From Hymenobacter psychrotolerans DSM 18569 (lineage in GTDB: Bacteria; Bacteroidota; Bacteroidia; Cytophagales; Hymenobacteraceae): DNA of 64,000 nt. This document shows positions 15,515-23,343 of the stretch, in pieces (position 1 is the stretch's first letter; every line of letters starts with the position of its first letter). Location: the NCBI RefSeq assembly GCF_900142395.1, contig NZ_FRAS01000010.1:87596-151595 (forward strand), in the 5' to 3' direction. Both the position numbers and the translations under genes were made by a program. The notes below the pieces were generated by a model that saw only the letters and a list, made by a program, of their open reading frames with translations, was not told the origin of the DNA and made no database searches.

Positions 15515-17488
15515 TTACGCAAAAGATGACTTCACCGCGGCGCGGTACTGTTCGAAGAACTCGGCGTTGGTCTGGCTGTCGGTGGTGATTTCGAGCAGAC
15601 TGGCGCCGGATTCGGGTGCAAAGAAAACGGGTAACGTTGATTCCAGCTCCGCGAAGCTTTGGGCCGTGAGGTAGCGCAGGTTGAAATCCCGGGCTGTATT
15701 GGCGGCGGTAAGCGGCTGGCGCGTCTCGAAAAACTCCTCCAGCTCCGGCTGCTGGCGCGGCCCGTCAATCAGGCGGAAGATGCCACCGGCGTGGTTGTTG
15801 AGCAGAATTACGCGCAGGTTAGGCGTGGCGTAGTTGTGCCAGAAGGCGTTCCGGTCATAGAAAAACGCCACGTCGCCGGTAAGCAGCACCACCGGACGGC
15901 CGGGTTGGGCCAGCGCCGCCCCCACGGCCGTGCTGGTGCAGCCATCAATGCCGCTGGTGCCCCGGTTGGCAAACACCTCCACGAACCGCCCGGCCGGCAC
16001 GCCCAGAATATTGGCGTAGCGCACGGCCATGCTGTTGGCCAGGTGCAGCGCGGTATGGTCGGGGAGCTGCTGCAGGGCGTGGTAGATGGCCGTAAACTCG
16101 TTGAAGGGCTGTTTCGGCTGTTGCATGAAGTCCTGCAGAAAGCCGGTGGCCCAGTTCTCGGCCGCCAGCCAGGGCTTGAGGTAAGCCGCCTTAGCCGAAG
16201 CTTCAGTGTCGCTGAGCTGCCCGCCGCTGCCAGGCCACACCAGCCGCGGCGGGCCGGCTGGCACTGCAGGCCTGGCTACGCGCGTGGCGTCCAGGGCGGC
16301 CGTGTGGCCGGGTGTGGTAATGATTGGAATCGAACCCTGGGAGACAGTGGCTTTACCAGGTTCGAATCCCTGCAGCTCCACAGAATCTGTGGAGCCAACT
16401 GGAATCGAACCAGCAGGGTCCTTATAGTGAGAGGTGATGAGCGGATTCGAGCTCAGCGCCGCAAAAAAGTCCATCGGCTCCATGCGTACCACTTTCGTGA
16501 GCGACTGGAACGTATCGGCTACGGGGCCAGCCGGCTGGATGTGCCAGTGCTGAGCCGGGCGGGCGCTGCGCAGATACAGCTTGAGGGCCTTGGAAATGAG
16601 CGACTGGCCGAACGTAATAAGCAGCTCCGGTTTCAGGGCTTCTTTCAGGCCCGGCTCCGGCACCGCCATAAACACGTCCTGGCGGCCCAAGGGGCGCAGG
16701 CGCTGGTCGTAGTCGGGGGCGGCGGGCAGGTGCAGATTCGCAATCAGGTCGCCCACCACGGGCACCTGGAAGGCAGCTGCGAAGCGGTGCAAAGCCAGCA
16801 GCAGCTCCGTATCGGCCGGGTGCTGGCCGGCTACCAGCAGCACGCGGCTGGTACTCCGGATGGCGTCGCGCAACTCGGCCAGCGTGGTGGCCGGGAGTTG
16901 CGGCCGGCCGGGCAGCTCGCGCGTCACCTTCACGGCCTCAAACTGTAGTTCTTCGCCGGGGGTGGGGTAGAACGGCTCCCGCAGCGGCACATTAACCTGT
17001 ACCGGCCCGGCCGGAAACTGCTCGGCCAGGCCAATAGCCTCCGACACGATGCGCGCCGCGTGCCACTGCGCATCCGGATGAGAAATGTCGGCCGGAAACT
17101 GAAACGAGCCTTTGGCGTGCGCCCCGTACAAATCGGCCTGCCGGATGGTCTGCCCATCCAGCTGATCCACCCATTCCGGCGGCCGGTCGGCGGTGAATAC
17201 TACCAGCGGAATCTGCTGAAAATAGGCTTCGGCCACGGCCGGCGCGTAGTTCAGGCCCGCTGTGCCGGAAGTGCACACCAGCGCCACGGCCCGCCGCTGC
17301 GCCTGCGCCAGTCCCAACCCAATAAAAGCGGCCGCCCGCTCATCGGGCACTGTGCGCACCTGTATGCCGGGGTGGCGCGCAAACGCAATAGTGAGAGGCG
17401 CGCACCGGGAGCCGGGCGAAAGCACCACGTCCGTAATGCCCAGTTGGGCGCATATTTCGGGGATGTTGTGGATGGCTTGCAGCGACAT
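15515..17488 (-). CDS. menD: 2-succinyl-5-enolpyruvyl-6-hydroxy-3-cyclohexene-1-carboxylate synthase with hinge insertion
   Basis: ThDP-dependent enzyme of 657 residues (MSLQAIHN start at 17488), well above the roughly 560-580 usual for MenD. It joins isochorismate and 2-oxoglutarate. Conserved parts: VVLSPGSRCAPLT, ALVCTSGTAGLNY, NRGTSGIDGCTSTAVG and the ThDP/Mg motif VVLLTGDVAFFYDRNAFWHN. Between the middle and C-terminal domains an extra stretch of about 70 residues (about 350-420) is encoded by DNA with tRNA T-arm-like repeats, and includes GSIPVGST, LQGFEPG and QGSIPI. The frame is intact through it and the catalytic domain is complete, so the protein may be active. See the repeat entry at 16315. 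Confidence 0.93.
   Translation of the reverse strand: MSLQAIHNIPEICAQLGITDVVLSPGSRCAPLTIAFARHPGIQVRTVPDERAAAFIGLGLAQAQRRAVALVCTSGTAGLNYAPAVAEAYFQQIPLVVFTADRPPEWVDQLDGQTIRQADLYGAHAKGSFQFPADISHPDAQWHAARIVSEAIGLAEQFPAGPVQVNVPLREPFYPTPGEELQFEAVKVTRELPGRPQLPATTLAELRDAIRSTSRVLLVAGQHPADTELLLALHRFAAAFQVPVVGDLIANLHLPAAPDYDQRLRPLGRQDVFMAVPEPGLKEALKPELLITFGQSLISKALKLYLRSARPAQHWHIQPAGPVADTFQSLTKVVRMEPMDFFAALSSNPLITSHYKDPAGSIPVGSTDSVELQGFEPGKATVSQGSIPIITTPGHTAALDATRVARPAVPAGPPRLVWPGSGGQLSDTEASAKAAYLKPWLAAENWATGFLQDFMQQPKQPFNEFTAIYHALQQLPDHTALHLANSMAVRYANILGVPAGRFVEVFANRGTSGIDGCTSTAVGAALAQPGRPVVLLTGDVAFFYDRNAFWHNYATPNLRVILLNNHAGGIFRLIDGPRQQPELEEFFETRQPLTAANTARDFNLRYLTAQSFAELESTLPVFFAPESGASLLEITTDSQTNAEFFEQYRAAVKSSFA
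16315..16455. repeat. tRNA T-arm-like palindromic element inside menD
   Basis: On the coding (minus) strand GGTTCGATTCCA occurs twice: once followed by GTTGGCTCCACA, about 16391-16414, and again near 16316-16339, followed by ATCATTACCACA. Between them, on the plus strand, is CCAGGTTCGAATCCCTG followed by CAGCTCCACAGA (about 16357-16384). A perfect 10-bp palindrome (16375-16384 with 16386-16395) joins the two 3'-end-like units tail to tail. GCTCGAATCCG at about 16442-16452 may be a fourth. No anticodon arm, D arm or matching 5' acceptor is present, so this is not a tRNA gene. Confidence 0.75.
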
Positions 17489-17564
17489 AGAAACAGATAA
17501 CCGGCGGGAGAGAAAAAAGTAACAGCCTGCCACCCTAAACGACAAGGCCAGGCGCCCGGCTGAC

Positions 17565-18806
17565 TTATTTCTGCAGAATGGCGCCGGCCGTGCGCAGCTT
17601 CAGCTCCGTTTCCTGCCACTCGCGGGTAGGGTCGGAGTCGATGGTGAGGCCGGTGCCGGCGTAAAGAATGGCCTCGGTGGGGCGCAGCTGGAAGCACCGC
17701 AGGTTCACGAACAGGTGGGATGCGCCGGGCTGTGGCAGGTTCACAGGGCCCAGAAAGCCGCTGTAGTAGGCCCGGTCGTAGCCTTCGTGCTTCTCAAGAA
17801 AGTCCAGGGCTGCCTGCCGGGGCATGCCGCCCACCGCCGAGGTCGGGTGCAGGAGCCGCAGCATGTCGGTGCCGAGGGTGGGGAAGGGCACTTTGCGCAG
17901 GTCCACTATAAAATCGGTGCGCAGATGCAGTACCTCGCCGGCCGCCACCGTGCGCGGGCCGGTTTCCTGGTAGTCGCGCAGGCGCAGCTGCTTGAAGCAG
18001 CTCACCACGTAGCGCGCCACCAGGGCCTGCTCCTCAATTTCCTTTTGCCGCCAAATGGCTTCGCTGGGCTTGTGGCCCGGCTCCAGCGGCTGGGTGCCGG
18101 CCAGCGCCATGGTGCAGAATTTGCCGTCCTGCGTTACCTGGGCCAGGATTTCGGGGGTAGCGCCCAGCCACGTGCCGGCGCCGGGCGCACTCACCAGCGA
18201 GCAGAAGGCGGTGGGGTAGCGGCGCGTCAGCTCCCCGAAGGCATTCAGCGCATCAAAATGAGGCGGCAGCGGCTGGCTGGCGGCCCGGCTGCTCACCACT
18301 TTCAGCACTTCGCCGTTCCCGATGGCTGCCACGCTGCGCTGCACCAGCGCCGCATACTCCTGCTGCGGCGCCATGTGCGGTACCGGCTGCGGACTAACGT
18401 GCCAGGCTAGCGCCGGACCGGCCTGCTGAGCCGAAGCAGGAGCGGAGTGGAGCCACTCGCGCAGCGCCGGAGCCAGCGTATCAGCGCCTTCCGCGTCCTC
18501 GTTTACCTGCAGCAGCTCCGGGTGTTCGGTGTCAAACACCACGTCGGCCGGCAGGAAAAGGGGCGGGTTGTGGTCGGTGTCGCGGAAGGGGAAGAAGGCA
18601 AAACCGGCCGGCGCAGTAGGTTCCAGCGCCGGCGTGAGCCCAATCAGAGCCGCTTCCGCCGAGAAGCTCAGGCACAGCTGCACGGCGTCGGCATTCGGCA
18701 GGCGCCACAGTGCCACGGGCAGCCGGTGGTGCAGCGCAAACGCCACCAGCTGCCGCAGCCGCTCCGGCGCGGAACCCGGGCCGGGCCAAGTCAGCGGGCT
18801 GCTCAT
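17565..18806 (-). CDS. menF: Isochorismate synthase
   Basis: Chorismate-binding enzyme of 413 residues catalysing the first committed step of menaquinone synthesis. Conserved elements include FGELTRRYPTAFCSLV, GTWLGATPEILAQV, ALAGTQPL, the LHPTSAVGGMPRQAAL motif containing active-site residues, and YSGFLGPVNLP near the C-terminus. The start codon overlaps the stop of the upstream thioesterase gene by 4 bp (ATGA), so the two are translationally coupled. A gap of 76 bp separates it from menD, next in the operon. Confidence 0.93.
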   Translation of the reverse strand: MSSPLTWPGPGSAPERLRQLVAFALHHRLPVALWRLPNADAVQLCLSFSAEAALIGLTPALEPTAPAGFAFFPFRDTDHNPPLFLPADVVFDTEHPELLQVNEDAEGADTLAPALREWLHSAPASAQQAGPALAWHVSPQPVPHMAPQQEYAALVQRSVAAIGNGEVLKVVSSRAASQPLPPHFDALNAFGELTRRYPTAFCSLVSAPGAGTWLGATPEILAQVTQDGKFCTMALAGTQPLEPGHKPSEAIWRQKEIEEQALVARYVVSCFKQLRLRDYQETGPRTVAAGEVLHLRTDFIVDLRKVPFPTLGTDMLRLLHPTSAVGGMPRQAALDFLEKHEGYDRAYYSGFLGPVNLPQPGASHLFVNLRCFQLRPTEAILYAGTGLTIDSDPTREWQETELKLRTAGAILQK

Positions 18807-19252
18807 GCCTGAGGCTGGGCCGCGGCCGGCAGATCAATAACGGCCATGGTAATGCGGCTCACGCACACCAGCACGCCCGTTTCTTCGTGCGTTATCCGGA
18901 TTTCCCAGACCTGCGTGCTGCGGCCCACGTGCAGCGCCGTAGCCTTGCCTACCACGTAGCCGGAGTGCACGCCTTTGAGGTGGTTGGCGTTGATTTCCAG
19001 CCCCACGCAGGCCTTTTTTCGTATGTCTACCTGCAGCTGCGCGCCGATGCTGCCCAGGGTTTCGGCCAGGGCCACCGAAGCGCCGCCGTGCAGCAGGCCC
19101 ATGGGCTGGTGGGTGCGGTGGTCTACGGGCATGCGGCCGGTCAGCGTCCGCTCACCTACCTCGGTCAGCTCTATACCCAGGTGCTCGCCCAGCGTATTGC
19201 GGCACCAGGCGTTCAGCTGGGCCAGATCAGGAGAAAGGCGTTCCGTATCCAT
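18803..19252 (-). CDS. menI: Hotdog thioesterase, likely DHNA-CoA hydrolase
   Basis: 149-residue PaaI/YdiI-type hotdog thioesterase. The active-site region reads MGLLHGGASVALAETLGS, with the conserved HGG and the catalytic Glu in ALAET, followed by GLEINANHLK and VWEIRI. YdiI-type enzymes hydrolyse 1,4-dihydroxy-2-naphthoyl-CoA, the MenB product, and the 4-bp overlap with menF makes that substrate likely. The symbol is assigned by context; a general acyl-CoA thioesterase cannot be excluded. Confidence 0.82.
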   Translation of the reverse strand: MDTERLSPDLAQLNAWCRNTLGEHLGIELTEVGERTLTGRMPVDHRTHQPMGLLHGGASVALAETLGSIGAQLQVDIRKKACVGLEINANHLKGVHSGYVVGKATALHVGRSTQVWEIRITHEETGVLVCVSRITMAVIDLPAAAQPQA

Positions 19253-19299
19253 TAGCGGAGAAGTAAGATGTCGAATCAGAGTTTTCGGGGGCGGAAAAC

Positions 19300-19307
19300 T
19301 ACTTTTG
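19300..19307 (+). promoter_or_regulatory. -7 element TACTTTTG
   Basis: A perfect TAnnTTTG match 28 nt upstream of the GTG at 19336. Confidence 0.65.
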
Positions 19308-19335
19308 CCCCCAAACCAGCAAAGCTAGCGGGAAA

Positions 19336-19956
19336 GTGAGCGTCAAAAAAATATACCTTATCCGGCACGGCCAGACCGATTTTAACGTGCGCGGTATCGT
19401 GCAGGGCAGCGGCGTCGACTCCAGCCTGAACGAGACGGGCCGCCGGCAGGCTGCGCGCTTTCACGCGGCCTACGCGCATCTGCCGTTCGATAAAGTGTAC
19501 ACCTCGGTGCTGCGCCGCACCCACGAGTCGGTGCAGGGCTTTCTGGACAGGGGCCTGCCCCACGAAGCCCACCCCGGCCTGAACGAAATCAGCTGGGGCG
19601 TGCGCGAAGGCCTGCGCATCACGCCCGAGGAAGATGCCGAATACCAGGGCGTGCTGGACCAATGGGCGGCCGGCCAGACCCACGCCCGCCTCCTCGGCGG
19701 CGAAAGTCCCGACGAAGTGGCTGCCCGCCAGCGCCCCTTCATTGAGCTGCTGAAGTCAAGGCCCGAGGAAGAAACCGTGCTGGTATGCATGCACGGGCGT
19801 GCCATGCGGGTGCTACTGTGCCAGCTGCTCAACTACCCGCTGCAGCACATGGACTCGTTTGAGCACCGCAACCTGTGCCTCTACCGCCTGCATTATTCGG
19901 GCTCGATGTTCACGGTGAGCAGTTTCCTGGACGTGGCACATCTGCAGGGAGAATAA
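19336..19956 (+). CDS. Histidine phosphatase family protein
   Basis: 206 residues, GTG start (MSVKKIYLIRHGQTD). The phosphoacceptor motif RHGQTDFN, the EISWGVREG region and the second catalytic His in VCMHGRAMR define the phosphoglycerate-mutase-like histidine phosphatase superfamily. It is cytosolic by prediction. The substrate could be a phosphosugar or another small phosphoester. It is transcribed divergently from the menaquinone operon. Confidence 0.9.
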   Translation: MSVKKIYLIRHGQTDFNVRGIVQGSGVDSSLNETGRRQAARFHAAYAHLPFDKVYTSVLRRTHESVQGFLDRGLPHEAHPGLNEISWGVREGLRITPEEDAEYQGVLDQWAAGQTHARLLGGESPDEVAARQRPFIELLKSRPEEETVLVCMHGRAMRVLLCQLLNYPLQHMDSFEHRNLCLYRLHYSGSMFTVSSFLDVAHLQGE

Positions 19957-20133
19957 GATGTGGGCGGGTAGCCTGGCAACTGATTGGCTTGCCGCCGTAA
20001 CCACATTGACAGCGGGGTGGATGCGCCTACTCCGGCCCATGCGCACTGGCCGGACTATAGCCCGAAAAGCAGTTTAAACCCGCCCAGGCGAAAATTCGCT
20101 TTGCCCGGGCTGTTCCCGGAACACAGAGTTTCG

Positions 20134-20164
20134 TTTGCACCCCCGGATTTTCGGGCTAATTTTG
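20134..20164 (+). promoter_or_regulatory. Consensus Bacteroidetes promoter for the E2 gene
   Basis: TTTG at 20134-20137, a 19-nt spacer, then TAATTTTG at 20157-20164, 28 nt before the start codon. This matches the known -33/-7 consensus of Bacteroidetes sigma-ABfr promoters. Confidence 0.8.
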
Positions 20165-20192
20165 ACCCCATTCAATTCAACCGCAGACGCAG

Positions 20193-21968
20193 ATGGCCGA
20201 AATCATAAAAATGCCCAAAATGAGCGACACGATGACCGAAGGGGTCATTGCCTCGTGGCTCAAAAAAGTAGGCGACAAAGTGAAATCCGGGGATATTCTG
20301 GCCGAAGTCGAAACCGACAAAGCCACGATGGAGCTCGAAAACTATGAGGACGGCACCTTGCTTCATATCGGCCCGAAAGAAGGGGATGCCGTGCCCGTGG
20401 ATGGCGTACTGGCCATTGTAGGGCAGGAAGGCGAAGACATTTCCGCGCTCCTCAACGGCGGCGGTGCCGCTCCGGCGGCTCCGGCGGCCGAGGCTCCGGC
20501 TGCTGCTCCCGCTGCGGAAGCTGCTCCGGCAGAAGCCCCGGCGCCCGCTGCTCCTGCTCCGGCCGCTGCTCCGGCTGCGCCAGCCCCCGCGGCTGCTCCG
20601 GCCGCCGGCAACGGCAAGAAAGCCACCGTCATCCGGATGCCCAAAATGAGCGACACGATGACGGAAGGCACGATTGCCTCTTGGCTCAAAAAGGTAGGCG
20701 ACAAAGTGAAGTCCGGCGACGTGCTGGCTGAAGTCGAGACCGACAAAGCCACGATGGAGCTCGAAAACTACGAAGACGGCACGCTGCTGTACATAGGCCC
20801 GAAAGATGGCGAGTCGGTGGAAGTAGATGGCGTACTGGCTATTATCGGCGAAGAAGGAGCCGACGTACAGGCTCTGCTCGGCGGCCAGACGGGCGGCAGT
20901 GCTGCCCCGGCACCTGAGGCAGCGCCCCAGCCGCAAGCTTCTGCCCCGGCTGCAGCCGCACCTGCCCCGGCGCCCGCCGCTCCGGCTGCTGCTCCCGCCG
21001 CTTCGGCCACGGTCGTGGCTCCGGCTCCCGCTGGCACCCGCATCCTCGCCTCGCCGCTGGCTAAAAGCATTGCCAAAGACAAAGGCATCGACCTGAGCAA
21101 CGTAAAAGGCTCCGGCGAAAACGGCCGCATTATTTCCCGCGACCTGGAAACGGCACAACCCGCTGCCGCTCCGGCCGCTCAGCCGGCTCCTGCAGCGGCT
21201 CCGGCCGAAGCTCCCAAGGCGGAAGCCCCGAAAGCAGAAGCGGCGCCGGCAGCTACTCCGGCTGCTCCCGCGCCGGCCGCAGCCGAAGGCACCTACACCG
21301 ACACGCCCGTGTCGCAGATGCGCAAGGTTATTGCCCGCCGCCTCTCGGAAAGCCTCTTCACGGCGCCGCATTTCTACCTGACCATGGAAATCTTCATGGA
21401 CCGGGCTATGGAAGTGCGCACGCAGCTCAATACCCTGTCGCCGGTGAAGCTCAGCTTCAACGACCTGGTTATCAAGGCTGCTGCCGTGGCGCTGAAGCAG
21501 CACCCGGCGGTAAACTCCTCGTGGCTCGGTGACAAAATCCGCCAGAACAAGGTGGTAAACATCGGGGTAGCTGTGGCCGTGGACGAAGGCCTGCTGGTGC
21601 CCGTGGTGCGCAACGCCGACGGCAAAGGCCTCTCGACTATTGCCACTGAGGTGAAAGAGCTGGCCGGCAAAGCCAAGAGCAAAAAGCTGCAGCCCGCCGA
21701 ATGGGAGGGCAGCACCTTCACTATCTCCAACCTGGGCATGTTCGGCATTGAGGAATTCACGGCCATCATCAACCCGCCGGATGCCTGCATTCTGGCCGTG
21801 GGTGGCATCAAGCAAACCGCCGTTGTAAAGGATGGAGAGCTGGCTATCGGCAACGTGATGAAAGTGACCCTGAGCTGTGACCACCGGGTGGTGGATGGTG
21901 CCACCGGCGCCGCCTTCCTGCAGACCCTGAAGAGCCTGCTCGAAGACCCGATGCGCATGCTCATCTGA
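20193..21968 (+). CDS. pdhC: Pyruvate dehydrogenase complex dihydrolipoamide acetyltransferase (E2), two lipoyl domains
   Basis: 591 residues. Two lipoyl domains (about 1-77 and 143-220) carry ETDKATMELE with lipoyl-Lys 43 and 185; Ala/Pro linkers follow each. A peripheral-subunit-binding domain (about 285-325: ASPLAKSIAKDKGI ... GSGENGRI) precedes the catalytic domain (about 360-591), which ends with the active-site motif CDHRVVDG (His about 564). It transfers acetyl groups to CoA in the PDH complex. E1 and E3 are not in the window. The lipoyl domains are close DNA duplicates. Confidence 0.95.
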   Translation: MAEIIKMPKMSDTMTEGVIASWLKKVGDKVKSGDILAEVETDKATMELENYEDGTLLHIGPKEGDAVPVDGVLAIVGQEGEDISALLNGGGAAPAAPAAEAPAAAPAAEAAPAEAPAPAAPAPAAAPAAPAPAAAPAAGNGKKATVIRMPKMSDTMTEGTIASWLKKVGDKVKSGDVLAEVETDKATMELENYEDGTLLYIGPKDGESVEVDGVLAIIGEEGADVQALLGGQTGGSAAPAPEAAPQPQASAPAAAAPAPAPAAPAAAPAASATVVAPAPAGTRILASPLAKSIAKDKGIDLSNVKGSGENGRIISRDLETAQPAAAPAAQPAPAAAPAEAPKAEAPKAEAAPAATPAAPAPAAAEGTYTDTPVSQMRKVIARRLSESLFTAPHFYLTMEIFMDRAMEVRTQLNTLSPVKLSFNDLVIKAAAVALKQHPAVNSSWLGDKIRQNKVVNIGVAVAVDEGLLVPVVRNADGKGLSTIATEVKELAGKAKSKKLQPAEWEGSTFTISNLGMFGIEEFTAIINPPDACILAVGGIKQTAVVKDGELAIGNVMKVTLSCDHRVVDGATGAAFLQTLKSLLEDPMRMLI

Positions 21969-21989
21969 GTATAACCGTAACAAAAGCCC

Positions 21990-22085
21990 GTCATCCTGAG
22001 CGGAGCGAAAGACCTTACCACGCCAGAGCGGTTTGCCGTTTGGCCCGCTGCCTGCGGTACGGTCCTTTGCTCCGCTCAGGATGAC
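21990..22085. repeat. Dispersed palindromic element, copy D
   Basis: Ends GTCATCCTGAGCGGAGCGAA and TTTGCTCCGCTCAGGATGAC, inverted, in the spacer between the E2 gene and hslV; it may also act as a terminator. Confidence 0.85.
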
Positions 22086-22106
22086 AACTTTTTAATCCTG
22101 CCCCAC

Positions 22107-22643
22107 ATGAGAATCCGTTCGACTACAGTGCTTGGCGTGCGCCACAACGGCGAAATTGCCCTCGGCGCCGATGGCCAGGCCACCATGGACAAGCACGTGG
22201 CTAAAAGCAACGTGCGCAAGGTGCGTAAGCTGCAGGATGGCAAGGTAGTAACCGGCTTTGCCGGCTCCACTGCCGATGCCTTCATGCTGCTCGATAAGTT
22301 TGAGGAGAAGCTCAACGGCTACGGCGGGCAGCTGCGCCGCGCGGCCATCGAGCTGGCCAAGGAGTGGCGCAAAGACCAGTACCTGCGCAAGCTGGAAGCC
22401 ATGATGGTGGTCTGCGACAAAGACGAGCTGCTCATCATTGCGGGCACCGGCGACGTGCTGGAGCCCGACTTCGATGTGGCCGCTATTGGCTCGGGCGCTA
22501 TGTACGCTCAGTCGGCGGCCCTGGCCCTGAAAAAGCATGCGCCTCACCTCACGGCCCGCCAGATGGTGGAAGAGGCGCTGCATATTGCCGCCGACATCTG
22601 CATATACACCAACCACAACCTCATGATTGAGGAGCCGGTATAG
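22107..22643 (+). CDS. hslV: ATP-dependent protease subunit HslV
   Basis: 178 residues, the usual length. The N-terminus MRIRSTTVLGV places the catalytic Thr at residue 6 or 7 after a short propeptide; GEIALGADGQATM and GFAGSTADAF are family signatures, as is LLIIAGTGDVLEP. HslV forms a dodecameric threonine protease that works with the HslU ATPase. No hslU is next to it in this window, so the partner must be elsewhere. Confidence 0.95.
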   Translation: MRIRSTTVLGVRHNGEIALGADGQATMDKHVAKSNVRKVRKLQDGKVVTGFAGSTADAFMLLDKFEEKLNGYGGQLRRAAIELAKEWRKDQYLRKLEAMMVVCDKDELLIIAGTGDVLEPDFDVAAIGSGAMYAQSAALALKKHAPHLTARQMVEEALHIAADICIYTNHNLMIEEPV

Positions 22644-22704
22644 GGGAGTAGCTTGCCCAAACAGGTACATAGTCAAGCAAATTCAGCTTACTCAACTGGT
22701 CCGT

Positions 22705-23202
22705 ATGAAGAAGAAAGCATTTGACTTCGAAGCTCTGGGCGAATCGTTGCGGGCAGACACGCAGGAGTTCATTGATTCGTACGCCGCGAAGTACCCCGAG
22801 GATGGGCCTATTCTAGGGTTCAGCCTGTACTTTGATTCGCAGGGCTCCGTGCATGGTCTCATACTTCCTCAGAGGGCACTGTCCCAGCAGATCAGCGTGG
22901 ATGATACGGCAACGTGGTTTCAATATGCCGACCACGTAGATGCACCTTTGTCGGAGCGTACCGAAGAATTGCTGAGCGAGTACGAGGAGGTGTTCTTGGA
23001 CGATGAGGCCGATGAGGAAGAAAACGAAGCAGTAATCCAGCAGTTTCACCAGATGATAACTGCTACTATGCAGCGTCTGACTTTCGAGAAGTTGCCCAAA
23101 ACCGATGACTTTGTTTTCTATGCCGATGCCATGGATGAGGACTACGAAGCGTGGAGCGCTACCATTCCTCCGGCTTTATTAAAAAAGCATTTCGACCAGT
23201 AA
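22705..23202 (+). CDS. Hypothetical acidic protein (DUF4303-like)
   Basis: 165 residues from the ATG at 22705 (MKKKAFDFEALG). An acidic, soluble protein with YAAKYPEDGPILGFSLYFDSQGSVHGLILP near the start, a layout like DUF4303 proteins. LLSEYEEVFLDDEADEEENEA is a highly acidic central stretch. Coding GC is visibly lower than its neighbours, suggesting acquisition. DUF4303-type proteins are often found as immunity-like proteins, but no toxin gene is nearby. Confidence 0.62.
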   Translation: MKKKAFDFEALGESLRADTQEFIDSYAAKYPEDGPILGFSLYFDSQGSVHGLILPQRALSQQISVDDTATWFQYADHVDAPLSERTEELLSEYEEVFLDDEADEEENEAVIQQFHQMITATMQRLTFEKLPKTDDFVFYADAMDEDYEAWSATIPPALLKKHFDQ

Positions 23203-23343
23203 GACGTAGTGCCCCGACTTTTGTGAGCAACCCAGCCGCAATAGCACACTATGCAGAATCTCCGATGTACGCTTTCCGTATTGAACGATTCCGGGGCTTT
23301 TTTTGATAGAACACCGACACCCATTTACTGAACCTACGATCTG

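Noticed and set aside
16315..16455. A tRNA gene
   Set aside because: T-arm-like sequences are present on both strands, but there is no D arm, anticodon arm or 5' acceptor of a whole tRNA, and the region is coding for MenD.
20172..21983. 603-codon minus-strand frame opposite the pyruvate dehydrogenase E2
   Set aside because: Product is Gly/Ser/Arg-rich low-complexity sequence; it is open only because the Ala/Pro linkers of the real gene lack stop codons on the other strand.
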